NCBI RefSeq assembly: GCF_001722485.1
Contig: NZ_LWGL01000010.1
Coordinates: forward strand, 1-46,323
Direction of reading: 5' to 3'
DNA length: 46,323 nucleotides
From: Cellulosimicrobium cellulans
Lineage (GTDB): Bacteria; Actinomycetota; Actinomycetes; Actinomycetales; Cellulomonadaceae
Shown here: positions 1-8,059 of the stretch, in pieces
Position numbering within the stretch: position 1 is the stretch's first letter
Layout: every line of letters begins with the position of its first letter
Notes under the pieces: model-generated
What the model saw: the letters and a program-made list of their open reading frames with translations, nothing else
Database searches by the model: none
Told to the model about the DNA's origin: nothing
Translations under genes and position numbers: made by a program

Positions 1-701
1 GGGACGCCGCCCACGCCGGCGTCGAGCACCGCGCCCGCGTCCGCGAGCGCCGTCCGGAGCGCGGTGCGCGTGCCCTCGTCGGCGACGAGGCCCGCGGACT
101 CCGCGAGCACGGGCGTGCCGTCCGTCACCGCCGCCTGCAGCCGGTCGTAGGCCCACTGCTGCTGCGCCGCGACGACCGCGGCGGTCGCCTCCGTGACCGT
201 GCCCGCCGCGGTGTCGAGCTCGCCCGGCGCGGGGGACGAGCCGGTGACGACGATGAACGACCGCTCGGGGCGCGAGCCGGGGTGGAACGGGTTGGGCCGC
301 GTGATCCCGTCGACCGTGCGCTCCTCGGTGGTCCACCGCGGTGCCGTCGTGCGGAGCCGTTCGCCCTCGTCCACGGCGACCCGCAGCGTCTCGCGGACGG
401 CGGGGTCGGCGACCTGGCCGTCGCTCGCCGCGAGCACCGTGCGCCCCTCGTCGACCGCTCCGGCGAGCGTGGCGAGGGCGGCGGCGTGGTCCTCCTCGGC
501 GCGGGCGCGCGCGCCGTCGACCCGCGCGGACTCTGCCTGCACCTCGGCGTCGTAGCTCTCCACCGTCGTGACCCACGCGCGGTGCTCGGCGCGCGCCCCG
601 AGCGCGCCGCCGACGACGACCGCGAGCGCCACGCCGACGGCGACGGCGGCCCACCACCACCGTCCCCGGCGCCTGCGCCCGACCACCCGCGGGGTCGTCA
701 T
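1..701 (-). CDS. Membrane-anchored or exported hypothetical protein, 3' end cut by window edge
   Basis: I do not recognise a family. The ATG at 701 opens a frame that stays open to the window edge (233 codons visible). The N-terminus is a run of arginines (RRRRGR) followed by a hydrophobic stretch at about residues 14-34, so it is an N-terminal anchor or signal peptide. The rest is Ala/Glu/Asp-rich and probably helical. Two segments resemble each other: AVDEGRTVLAASDGQVADP near residue 83 and AVTDGTPVLAESAGLVADE near residue 187, each followed by R-x-x-L-R-x-A-(V/L), which suggests an internal duplication. No catalytic motif is visible and there is no clear ribosome binding site before the ATG, so the exact start is uncertain. 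It is transcribed away from the DUF1992 gene. Confidence 0.65.
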   Translation of the reverse strand, partial: MTTPRVVGRRRRGRWWWAAVAVGVALAVVVGGALGARAEHRAWVTTVESYDAEVQAESARVDGARARAEEDHAAALATLAGAVDEGRTVLAASDGQVADPAVRETLRVAVDEGERLRTTAPRWTTEERTVDGITRPNPFHPGSRPERSFIVVTGSSPAPGELDTAAGTVTEATAAVVAAQQQWAYDRLQAAVTDGTPVLAESAGLVADEGTRTALRTALADAGAVLDAGVGGV

Positions 702-884
702 GCACCGATGGTGGGGCAACCCGTGTGTGACGTCCAGCACACCACGCGGGATGTCGCGCCTTCGCCACTGCCCGTCGACGCACGAGAGGTCCGCCGGGGC
801 GGTCCCTGCGCATGCCTGCGCATCCCGGCGCACGCCTACGCTGGGTCGACGACCACCTGACGACGACCCGACAGGAGGGGACGC

Positions 885-1457
885 ATGTTCGGCAGGCGAC
901 GTCGCACGTCCGACGACGACCCGGTGCGCCGCGCCGCGCAGTACCGGGTGGACCGCGAGGTCGACGAGGAGGCCGCGGAGTCCGACGAGCACGAGGAGCA
1001 CGGCGAGCACGGCGACGCGGCCGGGGCGGGCGAGGAGGACGAGGTCGTCCGCACGCCGCGGCGCGTGCGCCCCGAGGACCGTGCGCGCTACGTCGACACG
1101 GTCATCGACCAGGCGATCCGCCGCGGCGAGTTCGACGACCTCCCGCTCGCGGGCAAGCCCATCCCGGGGCTGACCGGCCGGCACGACCCCGACTGGTGGC
1201 TCAAGAGCGTCATCGAGCGCGAGCAGCTCACCGGCCTGGGCCCGCCCGCGATGCTGCTCAAGCGCGAGGACCGCGAGCTCGACGCACGGCTCGACCAGGA
1301 GCTCGACGAGAAGGCGGTCCGCGACATCCTCGAGGACTTCAACGCGCGCGTGGTCGACGCCCGCCGCCAGCTCCTCGGCGGCCCGCCGGTCGTGACGCCC
1401 ACGCGCGACGTCGACGCCGAGGTCGCGCGGTGGCGCGCGCGCCGCACCGGCCGCTGA
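885..1457 (+). CDS. DUF1992 (DnaJ homologue C28-like) domain protein
   Basis: A 190-residue soluble protein. The N-terminal 60 residues are highly charged low complexity (Glu/His/Asp-rich). From about residue 67 follows the DUF1992 signature: R-Y-V-D-x-V-I-D-Q-A-I-R-R-G-E-F-D-D-L, then LAGKPIPGL, then a WWLKSVIERE segment and a basic/acidic helical tail. The family is found as a stand-alone protein in bacteria and as DnaJ-homologue C28 in eukaryotes; no biochemical role is established. The ATG at 885 is preceded by a good Shine-Dalgarno (acaggagggga). It stands alone between a divergent hypothetical gene and a convergent phosphatase gene. The family call is firm, the function unknown. Confidence 0.85.
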   Translation: MFGRRRRTSDDDPVRRAAQYRVDREVDEEAAESDEHEEHGEHGDAAGAGEEDEVVRTPRRVRPEDRARYVDTVIDQAIRRGEFDDLPLAGKPIPGLTGRHDPDWWLKSVIEREQLTGLGPPAMLLKREDRELDARLDQELDEKAVRDILEDFNARVVDARRQLLGGPPVVTPTRDVDAEVARWRARRTGR

Positions 1458-1502
1458 CGCGCCGCCCGCCGCCGGGCTCGCGCGCCCGGACCCCCGCCGC
1501 CG

Positions 1503-2054
1503 TCAGGTGGAGCGGGCCTCGAGCTCGGACCGGACGTGGTCGACGATCGCGTCGGCCGCCGCCTCGACCTCGTCGAGGCACTCCTCGAAGTCGCGCGGCC
1601 CGCCGTACCAGGGATCGGCGATGTCGAGCGCGCTCTCGGACCCGCCCGGCTCCACGCGCGGCGCGGCCGGGTCGAACGAGCGGTACATGCGGACGCGGTC
1701 CGCGACGTCGGAGCCCTCACCGTCCGCGCCCGCGCTCCCGTCGGCGAGCCGGCGCAGCGCACGGGCGTGCTGCGCCGTCATGGCGAGCACGAGGTCGCGC
1801 TGCGCGACGTCCCCCCGCTCGACCCGGCGCGCGCGGTGCAGGTCGTCCACGGGGTACCCGCGCTCGAGGAGGACCGCGCGGGCGCGCGGGTCGATCGGGT
1901 GCCCGCGCTCCTCGTCGCTCACCCCGGACGAGTCCACGACCACGCGGCCGCCGAGCCCGGCGGCCTCGAACCGGTCGCGGAGCACGATCTCGGCCATGGG
2001 GGAGCGGCAGATGTTCCCCGTGCAGACGGTCATCACGCGGTACGGCTCGCTCAT
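1503..2054 (-). CDS. Low-molecular-weight protein tyrosine phosphatase
   Basis: 183 residues. The N-terminus carries the phosphate-binding loop CTGNICRS (C-x5-R-S) with the nucleophilic cysteine and binding arginine, and the C-terminal part carries the general-acid aspartate in DIADPWYG, both hallmarks of LMW-PTPs. The protein hydrolyses phosphotyrosine or other small phosphomonoesters in the cytoplasm. It is slightly longer than the usual ~155 residues because of a Gly/Ser/Asp-rich insert (about residues 108-120). The start at 2054 puts the catalytic cysteine at residue 11. The gene is divergent from ppk2 with a 147-bp shared promoter region. The family is certain, the physiological substrate unknown. 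Confidence 0.95.
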   Translation of the reverse strand: MSEPYRVMTVCTGNICRSPMAEIVLRDRFEAAGLGGRVVVDSSGVSDEERGHPIDPRARAVLLERGYPVDDLHRARRVERGDVAQRDLVLAMTAQHARALRRLADGSAGADGEGSDVADRVRMYRSFDPAAPRVEPGGSESALDIADPWYGGPRDFEECLDEVEAAADAIVDHVRSELEARST

Positions 2055-2201
2055 GCCGCCATTGTGCCGCGGCCGCACACCACCGCCGCCTTCGTCCGGT
2101 GGCGGCGAGGCGGCGGAGCACGGAGGTTTGACCTGGGCGGGACAGGCAGGACGCCTCGACGACGACCCGCACACCGCACGCAGAGCACCGAGGAGACCGG
2201 C

Positions 2202-3110
2202 ATGACCGTCGTGAACCCGCCGAGCGACCTGCGGGAGTACATCGAGTACCTCCGCGACAGCGGCTACACGGTCCGGGACGGGCACACGCCCGACCCGGAC
2301 CTCATCGACCCGGAGGGCAACCCCGTCTGGACGTGGCAGGAGGGGTACCCGTACGACGAGCTCATGGACCGCGACGAGTACGAGGTCGAGAAGTACCGGC
2401 TCCAGGTGGAGCTGCTGAAGTTCCAGTACTGGCTCGAGGACAACGACCGCCGCGCGATCATCCTGTTCGAGGGCCGCGACGCGGCGGGCAAGGGCGGGAC
2501 GATCAAGCGCTTCACGGAGCACCTCAACCCGCGCACGGCACGCGTGGTCGCGCTGTCGAAGCCGAGCGACCGCGAGCGCGGCCAGTGGTACTTCCAGCGC
2601 TACGTCCAGCACCTGCCGACGGCGGGCGAGATCGTGCTGTTCGACCGCTCCTGGTACAACCGCGCGGGCGTCGAGCGGGTGATGGGGTTCGCCACCGACG
2701 AGGAGTACCGGACGTTCATGGCGCAGGCACCGGCGTTCGAACGCATGCTCGTCGACTCCGGCATCCACGTGACCAAGCTGTGGTTCTCCGTGTCGCGCAC
2801 CGAGCAGCGCACCCGGTTCGCCATCCGCCAGCTCGACCCCGTGCGGCGGTGGAAGCTGTCGCCGATGGACCTGGCGTCCCTGGACCGCTGGGAGGACTAC
2901 ACGGCGGCCAAGGAGGAGATGTTCCGGCGCACCGACAAGCGGTACGCGCCGTGGACGATCATCCGGTCCAACGACAAGAAGCGGGCGCGGATCAACGCGA
3001 TGCGCTTCTTCCTCAGCCGGTTCGACTACGACGGCAAGGATCGCGAGGTGGTCGGCACCCCCGACCCGCTCCTCGTCCTGCGGAGCAAGAACGAGCCGGC
3101 GGACGAGTGA
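2202..3110 (+). CDS. ppk2: Polyphosphate kinase 2 (polyphosphate:nucleotide phosphotransferase)
   Basis: 302 residues, the usual length for a single-domain PPK2. The Walker A motif GRDAAGKGG, Walker B/lid region FDRSWYNRAGVERVMGF and downstream KLSPMDLASLDRWEDY match the PPK2 family, which transfers phosphate between polyphosphate and nucleoside di- or monophosphates. The long acidic N-terminus (DLREYIEYLRDSGY, then GNPVWTWQEGYPYDELMDR) and YEVEKYRLQVELLKFQ helix are typical of class I enzymes, which mainly phosphorylate NDPs. The start is the ATG at 2202, after gaggagacc. It lies alone, divergent from the phosphatase. The family call is strong; the class and substrate direction are inferred. 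Confidence 0.95.
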   Translation: MTVVNPPSDLREYIEYLRDSGYTVRDGHTPDPDLIDPEGNPVWTWQEGYPYDELMDRDEYEVEKYRLQVELLKFQYWLEDNDRRAIILFEGRDAAGKGGTIKRFTEHLNPRTARVVALSKPSDRERGQWYFQRYVQHLPTAGEIVLFDRSWYNRAGVERVMGFATDEEYRTFMAQAPAFERMLVDSGIHVTKLWFSVSRTEQRTRFAIRQLDPVRRWKLSPMDLASLDRWEDYTAAKEEMFRRTDKRYAPWTIIRSNDKKRARINAMRFFLSRFDYDGKDREVVGTPDPLLVLRSKNEPADE

Positions 3111-3182
3111 GGTCGCCCGTCCGGTGCGTCTCGTCCGCCCGCTCGTCGCGCACCGGCGCGGCCGCGTGCCTACCGTGAGGCC

Positions 3183-4088
3183 ATGACGATCAGGGCGGGT
3201 ACCGGGCGTGTCGCGGTGACGGGGGCGAGCGGGCTCCTCGGGTCGAAGCTCGCGTTCCGGCTGGCGGCGGAGGGTGCGCCGCAGCGCCTCGTGGTCCGGG
3301 ACGAGGAGCGCGCACCGAGCCTGGGCGACGGACCTCTCCCGGAGTCGGAGGTCGCGGTCGTCGGGGGCTACTCCGACACGCGCGCCATGGTCGAGGCGTT
3401 CACCGGCTGCGACACCGTGTTCCTCGTGTCCGCGCACGAGGCGGCGGACCGCGTCGCCGAGCACCGCGCGGCCGTCGACGCCGCGGTCGCCGCCGGCGTG
3501 CAGCGGATCGTCTACCTGTCGTTCGTCGGCGCGGCGCCCGACGCCGTGTTCACGTTCGCGCGCGACCACTGGCAGACCGAGCAGTACGTGCGCGGCACGC
3601 GGCTGCGCCACACGTTCCTGCGCGACAACCTCTACCACCGCGGCCTCGCGCTCATGGTCGGCGACGACGGCGTGCTCCGCGGGCCGGCAGGTGACGGCCG
3701 GGTCGCGTCGGTGTCGCACGACGACATCGCCGACGTCGCGACGGCCGTCCTCCTCGACGAGCGGCCGCGCCGGCACGACGGCGCCACGTACGACGTGACC
3801 GGCCCCGAGGCGCTCACGCTCCACGAGGTCGCGCAGGCCTTGTCGCGGGCGGCCGGCCGCGAGATCACCTACCACCCGGAGTCCGTCGACGAGGCGTACG
3901 CGTCGCGGGCGTCGTCCGGCGCGCCGCGGTTCGAGGTGGAGGGCTGGGTGTCGTCCTACCAGGCCATCGCCGCGGGTGCGCTCGCCCAGGTCAGCGACGT
4001 GGTCGAGCGCTTCACCGAGCGCCCGGCGCAGTCGTTCGCGGAGTGGCTCGACGACTACCCGGAGGAGTGGGCGCACCTGCGCCGCTGA
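3183..4088 (+). CDS. NmrA/SDR-type NAD(P)-binding oxidoreductase (QorB/YtfG-like)
   Basis: 301 residues. The N-terminal Rossmann motif VTGASGLLGSKLAFRL binds NAD(P). There is no Tyr-x3-Lys catalytic pair in the classical SDR position, which fits the atypical NmrA/HSCARG group. The middle (YLSFVGAAPD, then F-x-x-DNLYHRG) and the C-terminal YDVTGPEALTLHEVAQALS segment closely follow the NAD(P)H:quinone oxidoreductase/NmrA layout. Likely roles are quinone reduction or redox sensing in the cytoplasm. It follows ppk2 by 72 bp in the same direction and might be read from the same transcript, though a separate promoter is possible. Confidence 0.85.
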   Translation: MTIRAGTGRVAVTGASGLLGSKLAFRLAAEGAPQRLVVRDEERAPSLGDGPLPESEVAVVGGYSDTRAMVEAFTGCDTVFLVSAHEAADRVAEHRAAVDAAVAAGVQRIVYLSFVGAAPDAVFTFARDHWQTEQYVRGTRLRHTFLRDNLYHRGLALMVGDDGVLRGPAGDGRVASVSHDDIADVATAVLLDERPRRHDGATYDVTGPEALTLHEVAQALSRAAGREITYHPESVDEAYASRASSGAPRFEVEGWVSSYQAIAAGALAQVSDVVERFTERPAQSFAEWLDDYPEEWAHLRR

Positions 4089-4184
4089 CCGTGCGGGTCC
4101 GGGCGCCGCCCGGGCGAATCCTCCCTGCGCGAAATTCGGTGGTCGGTGCGCGCGGGCGGACGTACCGTCGTCGTACACGAGAAG

Positions 4185-4252
4185 GGAGGTGATCCGAGAA
4201 GTGAATTCTCTTCGGACCCGTGAGGTGGTCGCGCGCTAGTCGTCGCGCGACC
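4185..4252 (+). other. Candidate 12-codon mini-ORF with an extended Shine-Dalgarno and 3' hairpin
   Basis: The sequence GGAGGTGATCC at 4185-4195 is the exact complement of the usual 16S rRNA 3' end, a much longer match than ordinary ribosome binding sites here. It is followed by GTG at 4201 and a 12-codon frame (MNSLRTREVVAR) ending at the TAG at 4237-4239. A 9-bp perfect inverted repeat, GGTCGCGCG (4227-4235) and CGCGCGACC (4244-4252), overlaps its end. This could be a tiny protein, a leader peptide, or a coincidental anti-SD match inside a small RNA. No downstream same-strand gene is within reach, so a classical attenuator is unlikely. Confidence 0.35.
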
Positions 4253-4299
4253 GATTCGTATCTGACGGACCGGACGCGGTGAGCCCGTGAACCGGGCGG

Positions 4300-4319
4300 C
4301 GCCTCCCGCGCGGGAGGCG
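4300..4319. terminator. Perfect 20-nt palindrome between convergent genes
   Basis: CGCCTCCCGC and its reverse complement abut with no spacer, giving a GC-only palindrome. A second small hairpin (CGTGCC at 4419-4424 with GGCACG at 4432-4437) lies just beyond the methyltransferase stop. Both sit between the convergent NmrA-like gene and methyltransferase gene, so termination is the simplest reading. There is no U-tract. Confidence 0.4.
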
Positions 4320-4447
4320 GCCGACGGCGAGCGAGTACCACGCGACCACCGGGGCCCGCGGGCGTCGTGCCCTCGTCCAGCACGACAGGAGGAATCCCCT
4401 CCGGCCCGCGGGCTTCTCCGTGCCCGCGCCCGGCACGACGCGCGTGC

Positions 4448-5272
4448 TCAGTACGGCGCGCGCGCCACCACGAGGAACCGCGGCGCCTCGTCGACGAACT
4501 CGTGCCCGGCCGCGAAGTGCAGGTGCAGCGCGCGCAGGGGCGCCTCGAACCGCGCCACCGCCTCCGGCGTGAGGGGCGCGAGCTCCGGGACCGGCGACGC
4601 CGTCGTGCGCAGCGACCCGAGCAGGGAGCCCAGGTCGCGGTACCGGCGCAGGCCCTCGTGCTCGCGTGCGACGTCGACGACGAACCCCGCCCCGCGCAGC
4701 ACCTCCACCGCCCCGTCGAGGGTCACGGAGTCGGGGTCCCAAGGCAGCTCCGCGCCGAGCGCCGTGCACACGCGGATCCCGTCGCGGCTGTCGAGCTGCT
4801 CGGTGAGGAACACGCCTCCGGGCCGCAGGACGCGGCGCACCTCGTCCGGGTCGAACTCCTCGTGCCGCGCCAGCACCACCGCGAACTGCGCGTCGAGGAA
4901 CGGCAGCACCTCGTCACCGCGTCCCGTCGCGCGCACCTCCACGCCCAGGGGTGCGAGACGCCGCCGGGCCACCGGCAGGTGCGGCGGCCACGCCTCCGTC
5001 GCTGCCGAGCCCGCGGGCAGCGGCGCGAGCGAGGCCAGCAGCCCTCCGCTGCCCGTGCCCAGGTCGAGCACCGGCCCGCGGTCGCCCGCGACGAGCTCGC
5101 GCGCGAGCGCCGCGTAGTCCCACGGCGGGGCGTCCTCGACCACCCGGCCGGTCACGCGCCCGTCGACCGCGCCACGGTCCGGCACCGTCAGCGGCACCGA
5201 CCGCGCCCACACCACATGCGTCTCGAACGACGCGTCCGGGGCGGGCAGGGCGAGGGGGACCGCGGCGTGCAT
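4448..5272 (-). CDS. Class I SAM-dependent methyltransferase
   Basis: 274 residues. Motif I VLDLGTGSGG (about residues 68-77) is the SAM-binding glycine loop; FAVVLARHEEFDPDEV and RRVLRPGGVFLTEQ are the following motif II/III strands of a Rossmann-like class I fold. The N-terminal helical part (APPWDYAALARELV) and C-terminal part after residue 190 would form the substrate lid. Similar actinobacterial proteins are annotated only as methyltransferases; no substrate can be read from the sequence. The ATG at 5272 is chosen because the frame closes soon upstream and the N-terminus reads as folded protein. The gene is convergent with the NmrA-like gene and divergent from the WXG100 cassette. Confidence 0.85.
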   Translation of the reverse strand: MHAAVPLALPAPDASFETHVVWARSVPLTVPDRGAVDGRVTGRVVEDAPPWDYAALARELVAGDRGPVLDLGTGSGGLLASLAPLPAGSAATEAWPPHLPVARRRLAPLGVEVRATGRGDEVLPFLDAQFAVVLARHEEFDPDEVRRVLRPGGVFLTEQLDSRDGIRVCTALGAELPWDPDSVTLDGAVEVLRGAGFVVDVAREHEGLRRYRDLGSLLGSLRTTASPVPELAPLTPEAVARFEAPLRALHLHFAAGHEFVDEAPRFLVVARAPY

Positions 5273-5407
5273 GCCCTCGATTCTCGCCCGGCACCCTGGT
5301 CGTTCGCCGGGAGGACGGCCCTGCCCGCGCGTCGTGGCACGCCGCCGGACGGGGACTCCTCCCCATCGCCACCCCCCGACGGCGCGCGATAGCCTCCCGG
5401 GGCACGC

Positions 5408-5429
5408 GCCGTCGGCGCGCGCCGACGGC
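5408..5429. promoter_or_regulatory. 22-nt palindrome upstream of the WXG100 cassette
   Basis: Arms GCCGTCGGC and GCCGACGGC flank GCGC without mismatch, ending 47 bp before the GTG of the first cassette gene. It could be an operator or an RNA hairpin in the 5' leader. No known consensus is matched. Confidence 0.35.
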
Positions 5430-5476
5430 CCCGCACCGCGGGCGCCGCCGAGGACCGGACCGGAAGGCGGGGGCGC

Positions 5477-6484
5477 GTGAGCAGCGGTCTCTGGGGAGCC
5501 GACGTCAACCAGCTGCGGGCGCTCGCGGAGTCGTTGCAGTCCGCGTCCGAGCAGCTCGTCACCACGACGGCGCAGGTGAGCAGCCTCCTCGAGTCGTCCA
5601 CGCGGTGGACCGGCGACGACGCCGCCCAGTTCCGCAGCGAGTGGGGCGGGTCGTCCGTGGCGCTCCTGCGCGGCGTGAGCCAGACCCTCTCCGAGGCGTC
5701 CCAGGCCGTCCTGCGCAACGCGCAGCAGCAGTACGACACGAGCACCGAGGGCGGCGGCATCCCGGCCCCCGGCGTCCCCGCTCCCGGCGTGCCGACGGGC
5801 CCCGGCGGCGGCCCCCTCGGCGGGAGCCCCGGGCTCCAGGGGTCGATCTGGGACGTCGGCCAGGTGGCGTGGGGCGCCGCCTCGCTCGTCCTCGCGGGGA
5901 AGAAGGGCTGGAAGGTCGGCTCGTTGGTCAACAGCTTCCTCCAGGCGAACCGCCTCGCGGACGTCTCGGACGCCGCCGCGAGCGCCTCGGTCTTCGCGCG
6001 CGGCATGGTGGTCGACGACGCGATCGGGGTGCTCGGCGGCTTCGGGACGGCGGGGCGCCTCATGGGCGGCGTGGGCGGCCTGTTCGGCGTGATCGGCGGC
6101 TTCGACCAGATGTTCAACACCCAGTACGACGGCCTGCGCGGCGGGGTCGACCGCGTCATGGGCGGCGTCTCCGTCGTCGGCGGCGCGGGGACGATGCTCC
6201 TGATGGCCGGCATGCTGACGAACCCGGTGGGCATCGGCGTCGTCGTCGGCGCGGGCGTCGTCGCGGGCGCCTGGGCGCTCGGCAACCTCGTCGTCGACAA
6301 CTGGGACTCCATCACCGGCTTCTTCGGGGACCCCGGGGGATATCTGGCCGACGGGTGGAACGACGTCAAGGACTTCGCCGGGAACGCGGCCGATACCATC
6401 GGGGACGTCGCGTCCGACGTCGGGGACGCGATCGGCGACGGCCTGTCCGCCGCCGGTGACTTCGTCGGAGGGCTCTTCTCGTGA
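5477..6484 (+). CDS. WXG100-like (ESAT-6 superfamily) protein with long Gly/Ala-rich C-terminal region
   Basis: 335 residues. Residues 1-95 form a helical hairpin with the WxG turn (SSTRWTGDDAAQFRSEWGG), the hallmark of WXG100 substrates and chaperone-like partners of type VII secretion. After a Pro/Gly linker (GIPAPGVPAPGVPTGPGGG) come about 220 residues of strongly hydrophobic Gly/Ala-rich sequence with several possible membrane-inserting segments (for example GTMLLMAGMLTNPVGIGVVV), then a repetitive amphipathic tail (DTIGDVASDVGDAIGDGL). Plain WXG100 proteins are ~100 residues, so this is a large secreted or membrane-active type VII substrate rather than EsxA/B. The GTG at 5477 follows a purine-rich leader. 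It is the first of four overlapping or abutting genes; no EccC-type ATPase is in the window. The WXG100 part is well supported, the C-terminal role unknown. Confidence 0.7.
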   Translation: MSSGLWGADVNQLRALAESLQSASEQLVTTTAQVSSLLESSTRWTGDDAAQFRSEWGGSSVALLRGVSQTLSEASQAVLRNAQQQYDTSTEGGGIPAPGVPAPGVPTGPGGGPLGGSPGLQGSIWDVGQVAWGAASLVLAGKKGWKVGSLVNSFLQANRLADVSDAAASASVFARGMVVDDAIGVLGGFGTAGRLMGGVGGLFGVIGGFDQMFNTQYDGLRGGVDRVMGGVSVVGGAGTMLLMAGMLTNPVGIGVVVGAGVVAGAWALGNLVVDNWDSITGFFGDPGGYLADGWNDVKDFAGNAADTIGDVASDVGDAIGDGLSAAGDFVGGLFS

Positions 6485-7299
6485 CCGAGCAGACCATGCG
6501 GTGGTCGGCCGCGGACATCGCCGCGGCCGAGCAGACGCTCGCGCGGTCCACGGCGGGGGAGGTCACGCACGTCGTCACGCTCACGGACGAGGAGGTGACG
6601 ATCCTCGACGGCCTGCAGAACCCGCAGCTGGTCGTGCTGCCGTGGCTCGACGCCCAGGAGGGCGCCGACCGGTCGCTCGTGGGCCGCGTCGCGCTGCGGT
6701 CCCTGCTCGCGCGCGGCCTCGTCGTGCCGACGGAGGAGCAGCCCGCGGGTCAGCCCGGCGCCGACGGCGCGCCGGAGGTCCGGATCGTGGCGGTCCCCGA
6801 GGTCACCGGCCCGCTCGTGCTGCGCCGCACCGCGAGCGCGATCCTCTCCGCGGAGCGCACGACGTCGCTCGGCAAGCACTGGGTGTACCTGTACCTCCAC
6901 GAGGACGACCGCGTGCTCGAGGAGGAGGTCGGCCCGAGCGGCCACCACTCGTTCAGCGTCTACCCGCTCGCCGAGGTCGCCGGACGCGTCGCCGTGTTCG
7001 CGGACCCCGCCGCCAAGGCGGTCCTCGACGGCCGGTCGCAGACCTTCACCCCGGACGAGCTCGCCGCGCAGGCGCCGACGCTGCCCGAGCTCGCGGACGC
7101 CGTCGCGGTCACGACGCTCGCCGGCGTCCGGGCCGGGTCGGACGTCCTCGTCCAGGTGAGCGTCTACGCGACGCCCGACGGGGTCTACGTCGTCCGCGGC
7201 ACCGAGCGCGGGGAGGACGGCGAACCCGTCACCCTGACGCTGTCCGAGGTCGGGCCCGCCACGGTCCGCCGTCTGCCGCTCGAGCTGCTCGGTCGATGA
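6481..7299 (+). CDS. Conserved cassette protein, possible EspG-like type VII accessory protein
   Basis: 272 residues with no signal peptide or membrane segment, rich in alternating beta-strand and helix pattern. It starts inside the stop codon of the WXG100 gene (GTGA overlap), so the two are translationally coupled. The N-terminal run LTDEEVTILDGLQNPQLVV and LRSLLARGLVVP, followed by several antiparallel-strand-like stretches (VYLYLHEDDRVLEE, VLVQVSVYATPDGVYVVRG), resembles the layout of EspG-type chaperones that bind WXG/PE/PPE substrates. That match is a pattern impression only. A fair call is a cytoplasmic partner of the WXG100 protein; it could equally be an immunity protein if the upstream protein is toxic. 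Confidence 0.5.
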   Translation: MTEQTMRWSAADIAAAEQTLARSTAGEVTHVVTLTDEEVTILDGLQNPQLVVLPWLDAQEGADRSLVGRVALRSLLARGLVVPTEEQPAGQPGADGAPEVRIVAVPEVTGPLVLRRTASAILSAERTTSLGKHWVYLYLHEDDRVLEEEVGPSGHHSFSVYPLAEVAGRVAVFADPAAKAVLDGRSQTFTPDELAAQAPTLPELADAVAVTTLAGVRAGSDVLVQVSVYATPDGVYVVRGTERGEDGEPVTLTLSEVGPATVRRLPLELLGR

Positions 7300-8057
7300 G
7301 CGCGGGGCAGCTCGCGCACCCGACCGGTGACCGCGTCACGGCCAAGGTCCGCCAGCTCGCCGCGGAGTCCGGGCTCGGCGGGGTCCGGCACGTCTCGGCC
7401 GCGACGCTCAACGGCCCCGGTTGGACGACGGTCGTCCTCGCTCTCCTGGTGTTCTCCCTCGGTCCCGTGCTCGTCGGCGGCGCGAGCCCGGCGACCGCCG
7501 CGGGCGTCGGTGCGGCCTGCGTCGTGATCTTCGCCGGGATCCTGGTGTTCCTCGCGTCCGAGAAGCTCGTCGTGCTCGAGCGCGGGATCCTCGTCGGGTC
7601 CTTCGCGCCGTTCCTGCGCCCGACCGCGCTGCCGTTCGCGGCGATCGACGCCCGCACCGTGCGCGCCGTCGTCGCGAACCAGCGCACGCTCGGCCTCCTG
7701 CTCGCCGACCGCGGCGTCAACGGCGGCTCGCGCACGGTGCTGTGGTCGCGCCGCGCGGTGACGTTCATCGGGGTCGCGCCCGTCCTGGCGAAGCGCGCCG
7801 CGGTCACTCGCGAGCCGCTCGACCTCGCGACCGCGACGGGCGTCGAGCTCTGGGTCTTCTCCGCGCGTAACCCCTCCAGCCAGGAGTCGCTCGTGCGCGC
7901 GCTCGGCACCGCGATGCGGTCCGCCGGGGCGCCGGGCGCCGACGACGTCGAGGCGCTCGCGCTGCCCGCGCAGCCGGTCGAGGTCTCGGCCGACGGCGCG
8001 GACCGGCTGGCGATCCCCGAGCGCTTCCGCGCACCGCGCGTGCGGCGCACGCGCTAG
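7296..8057 (+). CDS. Membrane protein with two N-terminal TM segments and a PH-like domain (paralogue 1)
   Basis: 253 residues. Two hydrophobic segments at about residues 43-62 and 66-86 are followed by SEKLVVLERGILVGSFAPFL, a basic strand-rich region, and ELWVFSARNPSSQESLVRAL, a layout that resembles bacterial PH (bPH/DUF304-like) membrane proteins. The ATG overlaps the TGA of the preceding gene (ATGA), so it belongs to the same transcript. It is clearly paralogous to the next gene: both share SEK-(L/M)-x-VLERG-x-x-VGSFAPFLRP and a P-F-A-x-IDA-x-x-V segment. A cytoplasmic-facing soluble domain attached to a short membrane hairpin is inferred. Function unknown. Confidence 0.6.
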   Translation: MSAGQLAHPTGDRVTAKVRQLAAESGLGGVRHVSAATLNGPGWTTVVLALLVFSLGPVLVGGASPATAAGVGAACVVIFAGILVFLASEKLVVLERGILVGSFAPFLRPTALPFAAIDARTVRAVVANQRTLGLLLADRGVNGGSRTVLWSRRAVTFIGVAPVLAKRAAVTREPLDLATATGVELWVFSARNPSSQESLVRALGTAMRSAGAPGADDVEALALPAQPVEVSADGADRLAIPERFRAPRVRRTR

Positions 8058-8059
8058 TC

